From contig JALNQF010000017.1 of the NCBI GenBank assembly GCA_028456385.1, forward strand, positions 1-64,000: a stretch of 64,000 bases of DNA. The letters run 5' to 3'. This DNA is from Ophiosphaerella korrae. Taxonomy: Eukaryota; Ascomycota; Dothideomycetes; Pleosporales; Phaeosphaeriaceae. Position numbers and translations under genes: made by a program. Below, piece after piece: positions 24,503 to 34,178 of the stretch. Each line of letters begins with the position of its first letter. The stretch's first letter is position 1. The notes under the pieces were generated by a model. The model saw nothing but the letters and a program-made list of their open reading frames with translations, ran no database searches and was not told the DNA's origin.

Positions 24503-25363
24503 CTAATTAGCTACCCGCGTCAACGCCCTCCCCCTCTCCACCCTCGTTCTCGCAGCCGCAGCCCTCGCAACCGCATCTTCCTGCTCCTTGGCCATACGTC
24601 TCAACGCCGCCTTCGCCTCCTCCAGTGGAATACTGTTATTCCTCCTCGGGCTATTCCTCCTGGACTGGGCTCGACTCGACGGATTCGACAACGGGCCACG
24701 AATGCTGCTCGCCCTGGTGCTCGGCACGCTGTACCCATCGCGCGGCGTGCCGGGCCCACTGCGAAACGCCGTGCTCATGGAATCCTGGCTGGGTCGGCGA
24801 CTGCGCGACGAGGGCCGTGAGCGCACGAAGTTGGGGTCGTCGCCCTTGCGCATGTGCCGGAATTCCTTGGTAGCCGCGTCGATGCACCATAGCTTGTAGC
24901 CGGTGGGTCCACCCGGAATGAAGATGCCGGCGCTGTCCCAGCAGTGCACCCAAGCGACGCCGTTGTCGAGCTGGAAGAAGCCGGCTTGGACCCGCTTGCC
25001 GTGCTCATTCTGGATCATGCATGTCCTTTTGCGGCTCTTGTAGTCCTCTTCCAGGAGGTAGCGGCCAAGGACTCGGGAGCGGTGAACGGGGATAGGTTTG
25101 GCCAGTTTTACGAACTCTTCCGGTTGGGATTCGACAGTGACTGACGAGGTTCTTTCAGAGTCCTTCAATAAGGTGGGGATGGGAAGCGTGTTCTTGATCT
25201 TCGCGATCAAGAACCATCCGCGTCCTGGAATATATTCATATTGACCCGGTTCAGGTGTCGTCCAGACCTCAGTCACCCGGGTCGGTTGCTCGGTCCTTGG
25301 TGCGCGAAACCATTTATGCGGCTGGAAGACTTTTTGAGTGGCGAGAAACAGGTTGGGAGTCAT
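24503..25363 (-). CDS. Fungal protein of unknown function, basic C-terminus
   Basis: Intronless frame of 286 residues. The N-terminal half looks folded, with a Trp- and Gly-rich segment (EYIPGRGWFLIAKI, about 43-57) and a second one (NGVAWVHCWDSAG, IFIPGGPTGYKLWCID, about 134-163). The C-terminal half (about 177-250) is Ser/Arg-rich and disordered, ending in a charged helix (EEAKAALRRMAKEQEDAVAR). No catalytic motif, signal peptide or membrane span is visible, and I do not recognise the family. Codon-like composition and a clean frame with a sensible start (MTPNLFLATQ) support a real gene. Confidence 0.7.
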   Translation of the reverse strand: MTPNLFLATQKVFQPHKWFRAPRTEQPTRVTEVWTTPEPGQYEYIPGRGWFLIAKIKNTLPIPTLLKDSERTSSVTVESQPEEFVKLAKPIPVHRSRVLGRYLLEEDYKSRKRTCMIQNEHGKRVQAGFFQLDNGVAWVHCWDSAGIFIPGGPTGYKLWCIDAATKEFRHMRKGDDPNFVRSRPSSRSRRPSQDSMSTAFRSGPGTPRDGYSVPSTRASSIRGPLSNPSSRAQSRRNSPRRNNSIPLEEAKAALRRMAKEQEDAVARAAAARTRVERGRALTRVAN

Positions 25364-27052
25364 TACAACAGCGGAAAACTTGGAATTTCCGGTCTAATAT
25401 CCTCAATACTTATGCTCGCGACTTTCCGTAGCAGACTGAGGCGAGGGCGGCGTGGAATTAGGTCTATTCTCGAGGCCTTGAAATTTGGTCAACCACGTGG
25501 AGTAATGGTTGCAGGGGAGAGATAGGTTGATTCGCGTGACCGAGCGACCGGCAAACACTGCGTGCAATGCACGACTATGTCGCTAGGGAAGCGGCGCAAG
25601 CCTTGTAAGAAAATTCACTAGATGTAGAAAAAGAATCAAGTCGTCAGATTTGGGAATGCGCCCAGGTATTTAAGGGAGCGGGAACTAAAATAGTAATGCC
25701 GCCCTAGAAAATCTTGACCAGGGCGACCGGAGGAAATCTGCACGGGACTCTTTGATGGTACCGTGGTTGTGCAGATTTGTGGGCCTTGGGCTTACCTTGT
25801 TCAAGTTTGTTGTTAGGGGCATGCCGGGCCTAGGAGGTGGTTGCATGGGTTGCTGTGCTCTGATTTTTATGTGAGGTTGCAGCGGCACCAACCGTGAGCA
25901 GCCCACCAGCATTCGCCATCGCCCTCGTGCTTCAATCAGCTCCTGTCAGCGATACCTGTCCGATTCTGTCCGATTCTGTCTTCCTCTTGCTTCCTCACGC
26001 TTCGCTATCGCTATCTGTCACGGCCGCGCGTATGCGTGAGGCCCATTTGTGCCCCCTTCGCTGCGCCGTGCGTCTGTTGATAAAGCAGACAAACGACCAA
26101 TCAATCGCCAATATGAGCCCCGTGCCATGGCGGCGCAAGATAAAGCGACTGACGTACTATGTAGATACAAGCAACGGGTAGGTCAGCGGTGTGATGCCCC
26201 CTCGAGGTTGCGGGGGGGATAGGAAGAGAAGCATGGAGAAGCTGGCTCCGTCAAGCTAATCATTAGCTAGCACGGCGTTCCCGCACTAAGCGAGTCGCCC
26301 ATACCTGAATGTATCGTGTCTTGAATTCATCCTACGTACGGGTACAATGTAAAACCACGATTTTACCCCCTCCGGCCATTTACCCTTTCTAGGTCTTGCA
26401 TCTCGCGGCAAACGTGCAACCGCACTGACTGCACGAGCCGCTTCCGTCCATGCGTCTATGCCCTCTATGCCATTGCTTGATTACATCGCACTTACTCGCA
26501 CACCACCATTGCACGTAATCAACAGCGGTGAGAACGATGAGTAGGGGCCATGTTGAGCAGCCACAGTGAGCGCAGCAGGATGCACGAAGCCGTGCTTATG
26601 CAAGTCAACCGAGCGACGAGAATAGCCGGATTTCTGGGTGTGGTGATTTATCAGAATCATGGCACCTGGAGGAAGCGGAAAAATAACTAAACACGCTACT
26701 AAATCTATCGTCGTCATCAATCAAAAATATCGGTCCACTTCCCTGTTCGTATTGGTTATGGCTGTGGCATGACATATGCTGTATTGAGGGTGGCATCCAG
26801 ACACGACAAAGGTAATTATCAAGTATTGGCTTTTGTTCACTGCATTCCTACTGCTCGCCTTCCTCCATATCATATCACCGGTCGTCTCGCAGTATCGTAT
26901 CGCAGTGACTTTTAATGTCATGCCTCTCTCCACATTCACAGGGTGGAATGCGAGCCAAGCCAAGCCGGAGAGGATGAAAAGCCTTCCCATTGAGATCGTA
27001 ACTAATCACAGAGACGCCTTGTATGCCCCGCCCAAGTTGAAACCACGCTCGT
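25364..27052. other. Intergenic, no supported gene
   Basis: About 1.7 kb between the unknown gene and the 3' end of eL32. Short frames occur on both strands, but none has family features or consistent splice signals. A short direct repeat (TCCGATTCTG twice, about 25961-25980) was noted. Confidence 0.5.
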
Positions 27053-27769
27053 CTATGACTCGGTCTTGACGCGAGCCTTGCCGTTCGTCACCTTGACACC
27101 AAGCTGCTTCGCCCGGGCAACAATATCAATACGCTTTCGTGCTGAAACGGAGTGGGCAATCCTAGGGCGAATTAGTGGGCGCTTAGAGGAGTGTTGCAGG
27201 GAAGCTGCTAGACGTACTCTGCGGCGAAGGTGGTGTTGTGCATGAGGAGGAGGTCAACATCGGCAACTGAAGTCCGTTAGTTACGTTCATGGCGAGCGTG
27301 TCCTGGCAGTTCGTAGTCCGTACCGTTGTTGACGAGGAAAGCCTTGTGGCCGCTGGGCATGAGGTGGCGGGTCTTCCTGTTTGATCCGTAACCGATCTGA
27401 GTTGCAATTGTCAGCCCGTATCTCTATCGCCAATGCACAGCTCACTGCGACCAATCTCTCGAACTATTGCAGTGCATTGAGGTGAAGGCCGTCCGTACCT
27501 TGGGCATAGCAGCCTGGCCCTTGAATCGCCTGCGTACGCGGCTGTCAATACCCTTGGGCTTGCGCCATGAGGGGTCAACGCCTATCCTTTGTCAGACTCA
27601 TTCCTTCCTCCCAATTCCCAGCAAAGCTCACATTTGAAGCGGTCGGACTGGTGGCGGTTGAAGCGCTTGGTGTCTGTAAACCATTTCGTCAGTTGCGAAT
27701 TTTCCGTCTGGGGGTTCGGTGCAGCGTACGCTTCTTGACGATCGCAACGTGCTTCTTAGCGGCAACCAT
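27053..27769 (-). CDS. RPL32: 60S ribosomal protein eL32
   Basis: Cytosolic large-subunit protein. Six exons: 27769-27730, 27673-27632, 27581-27499, 27396-27324, 27266-27218, 27161-27053, with phases closing exactly to 131 residues. The joined product starts [18 protein letters not shown] and continues NRHQSD, then [51 protein letters not shown] and [17 protein letters not shown]: the complete eL32 family pattern at its usual length. Five introns of 50-102 nt in a 717-bp gene are typical of fungal ribosomal-protein genes. The introns are probably too short to host box C/D snoRNAs, and none was recognised. Confidence 0.96.
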
Positions 27770-28214
27770 CTTCTGTACAGTTAGTGACGGGCTCAGCAGT
27801 GGCTGGGCTGTATACGCACTTTGTCTGCTGTTGGGGTTAGTGGTCGTGATCGTGATGGTTGCGGCACGAGATTTCGATGTTCGAACCGCAGAGGTGCGGC
27901 GCTTGGCAGCGCTAATATGTTAAGCGAGCGCCCGCCCACCAGCCACAGACACCGCCACAGTTCCGCTGTTCCTGTGCCTCAATCGTGTCACCAAAATCAG
28001 GCGGGTGCATGAAGACAAATACCAAATATTTCATTACTGATGCTAGCATATCCTATCGTCTAAGAAAATGCTGCTGCGTCTTTCAAACGTGCCCTAGGGC
28101 TCTGAATGGTATGGGATGCCACTGTAATAACCATATCATGTCAGAAAACTATTAGACGTCCAGTCAATCCATCATATATGTGCTTGTGTGGCCGTTGAGC
28201 ATGTGACATAGTGC
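27770..28214. other. Intergenic, eL32 promoter / Dcn1 3' region
   Basis: 445 bp. Holds the eL32 upstream region (right of 27769) and the Dcn1 3' UTR. No motif was assigned. Confidence 0.6.
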
Positions 28215-30756
28215 TCAGTACTCTTCCTCCATAGGGTCCTTCCTAGCGCTAGGACGCTTCTCTGTCTTGACCCACTCAACAAAGTCATCAATAACAGACG
28301 GCCACGATGAATCCTCTGTCCAGAACGTCATGTCCTCATCCGAGAGTGTGAGCTTCGCAAACTTGAGAGTCTCATTCCACATATCCTTGTTGACGCTTCT
28401 CTTGTACGAGTTGGTGAGAAACTCTTTCCACCAATCCAGCCACGGCGAACTTGCAGTTGTCCATTTGATTGGTGACATGGGTGACGTAAAGAGAAGGTCC
28501 CAGAAAGCAATGGCTTGGTCAAGGGCCGCTTGCTTAGAGTTGCCGGCCTTGGCGATTGTGAAAGCGTATTTGTATATGCGCTCGAAGAGGTCCTGGTTCG
28601 CTGGCAAGTCGCGCTTGATCATCTTGATGTAGTTCTTCTGCTTGTCGAGGGTGTCGCATCTATGACACGTTATCAGGGTACAATCTAGATGAATGCCCCT
28701 ACTTACTGGCGTTCCTGCCAACCATTCACAAAACCTTCTCGGCTCATCTCTCCCATGGCAGGAGCCTGGACAACTTCATGTGCAACGAAAGAGTCGAGTC
28801 CCTCAAGGTCGACATCGAGATCTGTGAAATACTTCATAGTACCATCAATTCCAACTGCATTAGGATCGGCTGCCGCATTCTCACGGTACTTGTCGAACAT
28901 CTTGCTGAGCGCCGCTTTGCCCGCACCAGAAACGGCCGAACCACTGGCACCACTGAAGTATCTATGTAACACAAGTCAGTAAGCATCAACTAGAAGTATC
29001 AAATTCTGATTGACAAATCAATCGAGTCGGCGGTGCCGAAGTACCCATCAAAATACTTCTCCAACTGCGGTTCCTGCAGTCTGAATCCTGGCGCACTGGC
29101 GATTCGCATCTCCGCATAAGCAGGGTCCGCCGCAGACGCCCACATGTAAAGGCGCCACTCTGCAATTCTCTTGAATGCGGTTACAGGTGGATGGAATATC
29201 CTTTCAGTCGCTTCTAGAAGGTGGTAGAACATGACGCCAGGGAAGAGTATAGGGTCATGCGGCTTTGCTTGAGGGTCAGCCGCCCCTCTTTCCCTGGCGA
29301 AGAGGTCCTGTTGTCGGCCAACGATCAATGTTCTGATGAAATCGCGGCCACGCTTATGAGTCTTTGTCAGGAATTCTCGACGCGCGTTTGCTGTGGGGGC
29401 GCTCCAATGAGTTGGCGGTAGAGATGGACCGAAAAGATGGAGGAAATTTCGGAATTCCTCTGGAGATAATAACTTCCCAACGTGATCAAAATATGGCCCC
29501 GTCCATATAGAGACTCCCCACTCACGCGTCAGCAGCCAACGCTCAGCCCAGGGAAATTCGCGGAAATATAGCCGCCGTGGGTGATGGACAGCGCTCATGT
29601 TTACTAGAGGCAGATCCTTTTCTGGTGGGGGAAATATTGAAATGGCCTCTTGTACCATTTTCTGCAGAGGCCATGGTTTCTTGCCGTGAACTTGAGGCAT
29701 GGGAAATGAATTAATAGGCCCAGGCGCTGGAGGTGGGATCGGTAGAGCCATTCTGATATCCCTGTGAACATTTTCCAATCCGCCACCTCGCAAAGTTGTC
29801 ATATCTTGTTGTTGAAGATGCTCGTAAAGGCCTGCCTGATCCACAGGAGAAGAGATTGTTAAGTCGTCGCAAGACTGGCCTCCCAAATACCGGGACTTGG
29901 AAGACGTAACGAGTGCAGTGATGCTACGTTTGTGAAATGCAGTAGTTGAGTGCCATGAAGCTTCGTAGTCATTTATTTCTGACATAAATGCGGGTATAGG
30001 GTCTGAGACAGCGCGAGTAGCTGTAGGTTCCAGACCGCTGTAGAGGACTTGACTCAAATATTCGGCCTGTTGCCTGTGCTGCTCCACCCGTGAGCATAGC
30101 GCGTCTACCGATACTACAGGCTCAACGGAAGATGCAGAGTCGACGTCAGTTTGCACAGGCGATGGAGGAGAATGCTGTGATGTATGGCTTGTACAGCTGG
30201 ATGAGCGAGATGGAGAAGCTGAAGCAGCCGATACAACTCTGTCTCTTCGTTTTCGATAGGCAAGTTGTCGCGCCCGGTCCTCAGAGGCCCCAAACATGAT
30301 GTGCCTAAGCCGAAGGCAGTAGCGTAGTTCAATGCTTGATATCCAAAGTTCAGAGTAGGTTTGTCGAGGTAGTAGAAGCGAGATCAGAGCAGGCCATGTT
30401 GCGTAGACCAAGCATGACGCGGTTGGCTTGAGAAGGTGCCATGTCGATGTTTACCAGACGTAGCGTAATGTGAAAGCCTGCCGTATAGAGAACTTCCTCC
30501 TCGTGCTTGCCTGACCATACTATGCACCTGCAGTTCACTCCTCTTGGGCTAGCGTTATCCGTTCCTCCGGCGGCCAAAATTAAAGATTTTTTTTTACAAT
30601 AAATAGGAAATGAGATAATACTTACGCATTCACAGCTGCCTGCGCATCCCAGTTATGGCTCTTCAGAACCCTGACAGCAGCGTTTCGATCAACGTTTGTG
30701 AAGCTCACGAACTGACTAATAGCAGCTTTCTGCTGTGGCGTGTAGGCTGTAGGCAT
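28215..30756 (-). CDS. DCN1: Dcn1, cullin neddylation co-E3, split by a 1.66-kb intron
   Basis: Scaffold protein that promotes Nedd8/Rub1 transfer to cullins. Exons 30756-30626, 28961-28707 and 28659-28215; 276 residues, the normal family length. Exon 1 encodes the UBA-like N-terminus (QQKAAISQFVSFTNVDRNAA, then WDAQAAVNA), ending at GTAAGT. Exon 2 resumes exactly in phase with YFSGASGS after TTACATAG, so the junction reads VNAYFSG as in the family. The potentiating-neddylation domain follows (YRENAAADPNAVGIDG, LDVDLEGLDSF, MIKRDL, FWDLLF, WWKEFL, VIDDFVEWVK). Intron 2 is 47 nt. Intron 1 is 1664 nt, over ten times the window norm, and contains another same-strand coding frame (28999-30297). 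The upstream small gene ends only 42 bp before this ATG, so the promoter must overlap that gene or be shared. Confidence 0.9.
28999..30297 (-). CDS. Fungal regulator-like protein nested in Dcn1 intron 1
   Basis: A clean 432-codon frame lying wholly within the first intron of Dcn1, on the same strand. It starts MFGASEDRARQLAYRKRRDR, a basic segment like the one near the N-terminus of fungal transcription-factor-like proteins of the DUF3468 type, followed by a Ser-rich linker (about 24-50). The rest is a helical region containing LRGGGLENVHRDIRMALPI, FPWAERWLL and FYHLLEATERIFHPP. No zinc cluster is present. Just upstream another frame holds FHITLRLVNIDMAPSQANR, resembling the F-V-N-x-x-x-P motif of the same family, but I could not splice it in phase, so the N-terminus may be longer or decayed. 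The TGA at 29001-28999 lies about 37 bp before the Dcn1 exon 2 acceptor. The family call is tentative. Confidence 0.65.
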   Translation of the reverse strand: MFGASEDRARQLAYRKRRDRVVSAASASPSRSSSCTSHTSQHSPPSPVQTDVDSASSVEPVVSVDALCSRVEQHRQQAEYLSQVLYSGLEPTATRAVSDPIPAFMSEINDYEASWHSTTAFHKRSITALVTSSKSRYLGGQSCDDLTISSPVDQAGLYEHLQQQDMTTLRGGGLENVHRDIRMALPIPPPAPGPINSFPMPQVHGKKPWPLQKMVQEAISIFPPPEKDLPLVNMSAVHHPRRLYFREFPWAERWLLTREWGVSIWTGPYFDHVGKLLSPEEFRNFLHLFGPSLPPTHWSAPTANARREFLTKTHKRGRDFIRTLIVGRQQDLFARERGAADPQAKPHDPILFPGVMFYHLLEATERIFHPPVTAFKRIAEWRLYMWASAADPAYAEMRIASAPGFRLQEPQLEKYFDGYFGTADSIDLSIRI

Positions 30757-30798
30757 GTCGTATCAGTAGTGGCGACTTTGAGCTCTTGAAGCAGTACT

Positions 30799-31220
30799 CT
30801 ATATGTTGAGCAGGAGCTGTGCGAGGTCGGTGGGGCTGAAGGAATTCGATGTGGGGTATTGGGTAATACCTAAAGGGAAAAAGTATGGTGCGGTGAGAAG
30901 AGACGAAGAGTCAGGTGAAGCGTGAATCTCACTAAGACGGGCGTTCCGCCTGCGTGGTCTTGAGTCTTTGTAGATGTAACCAGCACTAACAACTCGATGC
31001 GATGCGGCGTCAATGGCGCAAGAGCAGGTTGGGGCCGCCACGTCGGGCTCGGATTTAGTCTCCCAAACTCCACCACTCCCAAAACTGCAGTCCCCATGAT
31101 AGAATGAAAGAAATAGTACTTACCAGCTTCCTTCTTTGAAGACTCCTTCCTTGAAGGCTTTGTCTTCTTGGCTGGTGGCGTCTTGCTCTCGTCGTTATCT
31201 TGAACCTTGCGTTTCGCCAT
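30799..31220 (-). CDS. Small basic fungal protein, two exons
   Basis: Exons 31220-31124 and 31067-30799 (intron of 56 nt, GTAAGT ... GTGGAG), 121 residues. The N-terminal 32 residues are Lys-rich, like a nuclear localisation tract (MAKRKVQDND, then PAKKTKPSRKESSKKEA). The body reads ETKSEPDVAAPTCSCAID, ASHRVVSAGYIYKDSRPRRR and LLTAPYFFPLGITQYPTS, ending in a helix (PTDLAQLLLNI). I recognise no named family; the acceptor choice is the one that keeps the long frame. It ends 42 bp upstream of the Dcn1 start on the same strand, so the two may share a transcript. A nuclear role is a guess from the basic tract. Confidence 0.6.
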
Positions 31221-31818
31221 GTCGAGTGGCTGATGATTTTGTGAGTCAAAACTTGGTGCTTGAAACGTTGTGTGCTTCTTTTTGGGCTCCTTTGCAGCGA
31301 AGTCAAAAGTGAATGGCAGTCAGCGCGCAGCACAAACGGTCAGTTATGTGAAGGCGGGTGCTATGGACAGCACATGTTTACACCTATGCCAGCGCATTTG
31401 TGTCTTGTTCGATGGCTTCCAGGCCAAACCACAATCCACTTTGTAAATTTCTCATTACATTTGGACCTGACAAAGTGAGAAATAGCTGCAGGACGCAAAT
31501 CCACAGGCTTGGAAAGCGCATCCGGCTAGCGAATACCCTCGAGTCACGAAAGAGGCGCCAAATCATGTGTCTTCCCAACATCATCGCAACCACCACCTCT
31601 CCACCCTGACTCAACTCCCCGCCAATACCGATACTGTGTATTTCAACTTGATAATATGAATAATTACCGCCTTCCCCGCCTCGCCCGATATGTCAACTGC
31701 CTTGCTGATACTGATATATACTATACGTCCATCCATTGCCATCAGAAACGCTCGACTCTGCACGGAAATATACGCTACAAACTCATCCTAGTGATACATT
31801 GACAACTACCCACCCAGC
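31221..31818. other. Intergenic, no gene seen
   Basis: 598 bp between the small basic gene's start and the Mvp1 stop; upstream region of the former and 3' UTR of the latter. Confidence 0.6.
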
Positions 31819-34178
31819 TTAGCCTGTCGACGGCATACTTTCCACCTCCTCACTCAGCGCCCGCCAATTGTCGGCCTGGAGCTCGGCGTACTTGACGCGC
31901 TCTTGGCTCCATTCCTGGTGCAGCCTGCTCACAAGGTACTGGCTCTTCTGGAAGTAGAGTAATTCGTCGCGAATGCATTCTTTAATGAACACTCCGCGCG
32001 CGTGTTGTTGAACGATAGATTTTTTGTCCTGGTGTATCTCATTAGAGTACAGTCAGATGAAATAATCTGAACGCACCTTGAATATTGCTTCTTCGACCTT
32101 CTCCGCCTCGTTAGGTTTGAGTTGCTCAACAGGCTTGTCCCTGATATTTTGGAGCTTTATCTCGTTGCTTGCTATTCGCTTCTCAAGGGCCGGGATGTTG
32201 TCTTTTGCGTACTTGTCTCGTCGGTCGAACATGTCTCTCACGCTAACTAGAGTGTCTCTTTGCACCTTTAGATCTTCAAGAACGCCTGCTTCCCACCCTT
32301 TTGCTTCATCGTCCAGTAGCTGCCTGGACTGATCTAAATGTCTTGCGGTTGAACTCAAGCCTTCGTTCAAGAGCGGGACGTCGTTTGTGTCAACCGCGTA
32401 CGTCTCTTGCGAGGACTCGGTGAGCAATATCAGAGCAGAAGAGAAGCGATAATACTCGGCTGCCATGCCTTCGTTACGCCTTGTCAGCCGTTCCATCACG
32501 TTGCAAAGATTGATGTAACTCTCAGCGCTGCGTCGCACGCCTGACCGCACCGTGTCAAATAGTTCAGGCAGTGTCTTGGGTAGTGAGTCTTCGAGATCCG
32601 GTGGAAGCGGCTTGCCAGTAAACTCTTCTTGGACGGAGAGGTTCGCTTGCTTGCGCCAGACTGCGAGCTCCTGCGTCTCGTAAGTGTATGTGATTGTGCG
32701 TGCACCAATAGGCTTACAGTAGGCACAGTCAGGAACATAACAACCAGCTGTTCCTGGTTAAGCACTGGGTGCCTGACGAGTGCATTTGTGAATCGCATCA
32801 GGCCTTTTCTTCGTTTCTCCAAAAAGCTGGCATCTGCGGCTATAGGGTTGCCATTGACTAAGAAACCTTAATACGCATTAGATTAATGGGGAAGGGGCAC
32901 TCACTGCCGACCCGCTTTGGGGGTAACAAGGGCAGTTGTCGAAATGGATACCGCTTGTGCAGGCAATCTAGCAACCAGACAAAATCGCTGTATCGACGGA
33001 CGACCTTGGTGGTCCGTTTTGAGCTGGCTACTTCATAATTGCGATGCTGGAACAGGAACATGCCCTCCTTTTCTGCAATGCTGGTGATGGTAATGACCTC
33101 GTCGGTGCCAGCACCGGAGGCAACAGGCGTACGGCCAATGGAGCGACCCAGCTCAGGAGGAGGGTTAGGACCACCTCTACCTGGGGCGGTGCCGAATCCA
33201 CCATGGCCTAAGCCAGGAGCTGCAAAGGGCTGATTAGAAGTTTCTCTGTTATAGCCTCCCCAACCGCCCTCACTGCCTAACGAGCTGGGCCCAACAGTGT
33301 CTTGGTTCGAGATGGATTCGGATGTCGACTTTGTGGTGAACTGGCTCGTGGTCCGGGTGGCAGAAGGGGCACTGGTGCCGTTGGTCTGGGGAGGCAGCGA
33401 CGTATAGCTCGAGTGATTGTGGCCGCGATGCATGTCTGGACTGCCCCACGGGTCTGCCTCTGGGTCACCAAAAGACTGCTTGCGTAGGGGTGCATGTGGC
33501 AGGCTCGGGGCAGGCATGTTTGGGGGCGGTTGCGGTTGCTGTGGCTGTTGTTGTGGTGGTGGTTGTGTTGGTGGTGGCGACGGTCTGCTCGACTTTAGAA
33601 GCGGCAAGGAGGGGACGGGGAGATCTGGCAGACAAATAATGTTAGTCGAGCTCGCAATGCAATGTGTGTGCTCGTTAGACCAACTGACTCTTCTTTCGCT
33701 CGTCGACGCTATCGAGGGTGACGTCGTCGCCTTCTTGCGCAAGCCCAATCAAGGCGAAGAGCACATTGAACTCGTTCCGGCCCAAGCCCACGCTGTCCTG
33801 ACCTGGCTGCAACACTATCTCGAGCATCTTGGCTTGCGCCTCACGCGACACTCTGCTCTCGCCTAGGAGCTTCTTCGCGCCCTCGACGCTGATACGATTG
33901 CCGCTGCCATTGCCGTCGCCCGCCTCGACCACGGCGTCAAAGGCGTCAATGTACGCGTCTGGAACGTCCGAGGCCGGCAGCAGCGACTTGACGAGAGAGC
34001 CGCGACCCGCCTTCTTAGGAGTAGGGAAGCTCCACGGGGAGTCGCTGCTGCTATCAGGCTCGTCTGCAAACAGGCTGTTCCCTGTCGCCTTGCCCGGCTT
34101 CGCGTCGTCGTCAAAGAGCGAGGAGGACTGCTTGGCCCGCACTGCAATGCCCTCGTCACCAAAAAGAGACATGGCCAC
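31819..34178 (-). CDS. MVP1: Sorting nexin Mvp1 (PX-BAR)
   Basis: Endosomal sorting nexin for vacuolar sorting and recycling. Exons 34178-33689, 33624-32905, 32857-32718, 32670-32077, 32028-31819; all phases close, giving 717 residues (715 if the second Met, MSLFGDEG, is used, which fits the family better). An EH-like N-terminal region (about 55-160) is followed by a Pro/Gln-rich linker (about 175-205). The PX domain reads [20 protein letters not shown], then [20 protein letters not shown] (R-R-Y-S is the PI3P-binding basic block) and LPPKR. It continues [20 protein letters not shown] and QEQLVVMFL. The helical BAR region occupies the last about 260 residues. Introns are 47-64 nt. The intron 1 donor GTCAGT is slightly weak, but it is the one that keeps phase. 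Confidence 0.93.

Noticed and set aside
28961..28999. Reading the nested frame and Dcn1 as one fused protein
   Set aside because: An in-phase GT exists near the nested frame's end, but GTCAAT is a poor donor, while Dcn1 exon 1 has a consensus GTAAGT and restores the family sequence. Kept only as a caveat.
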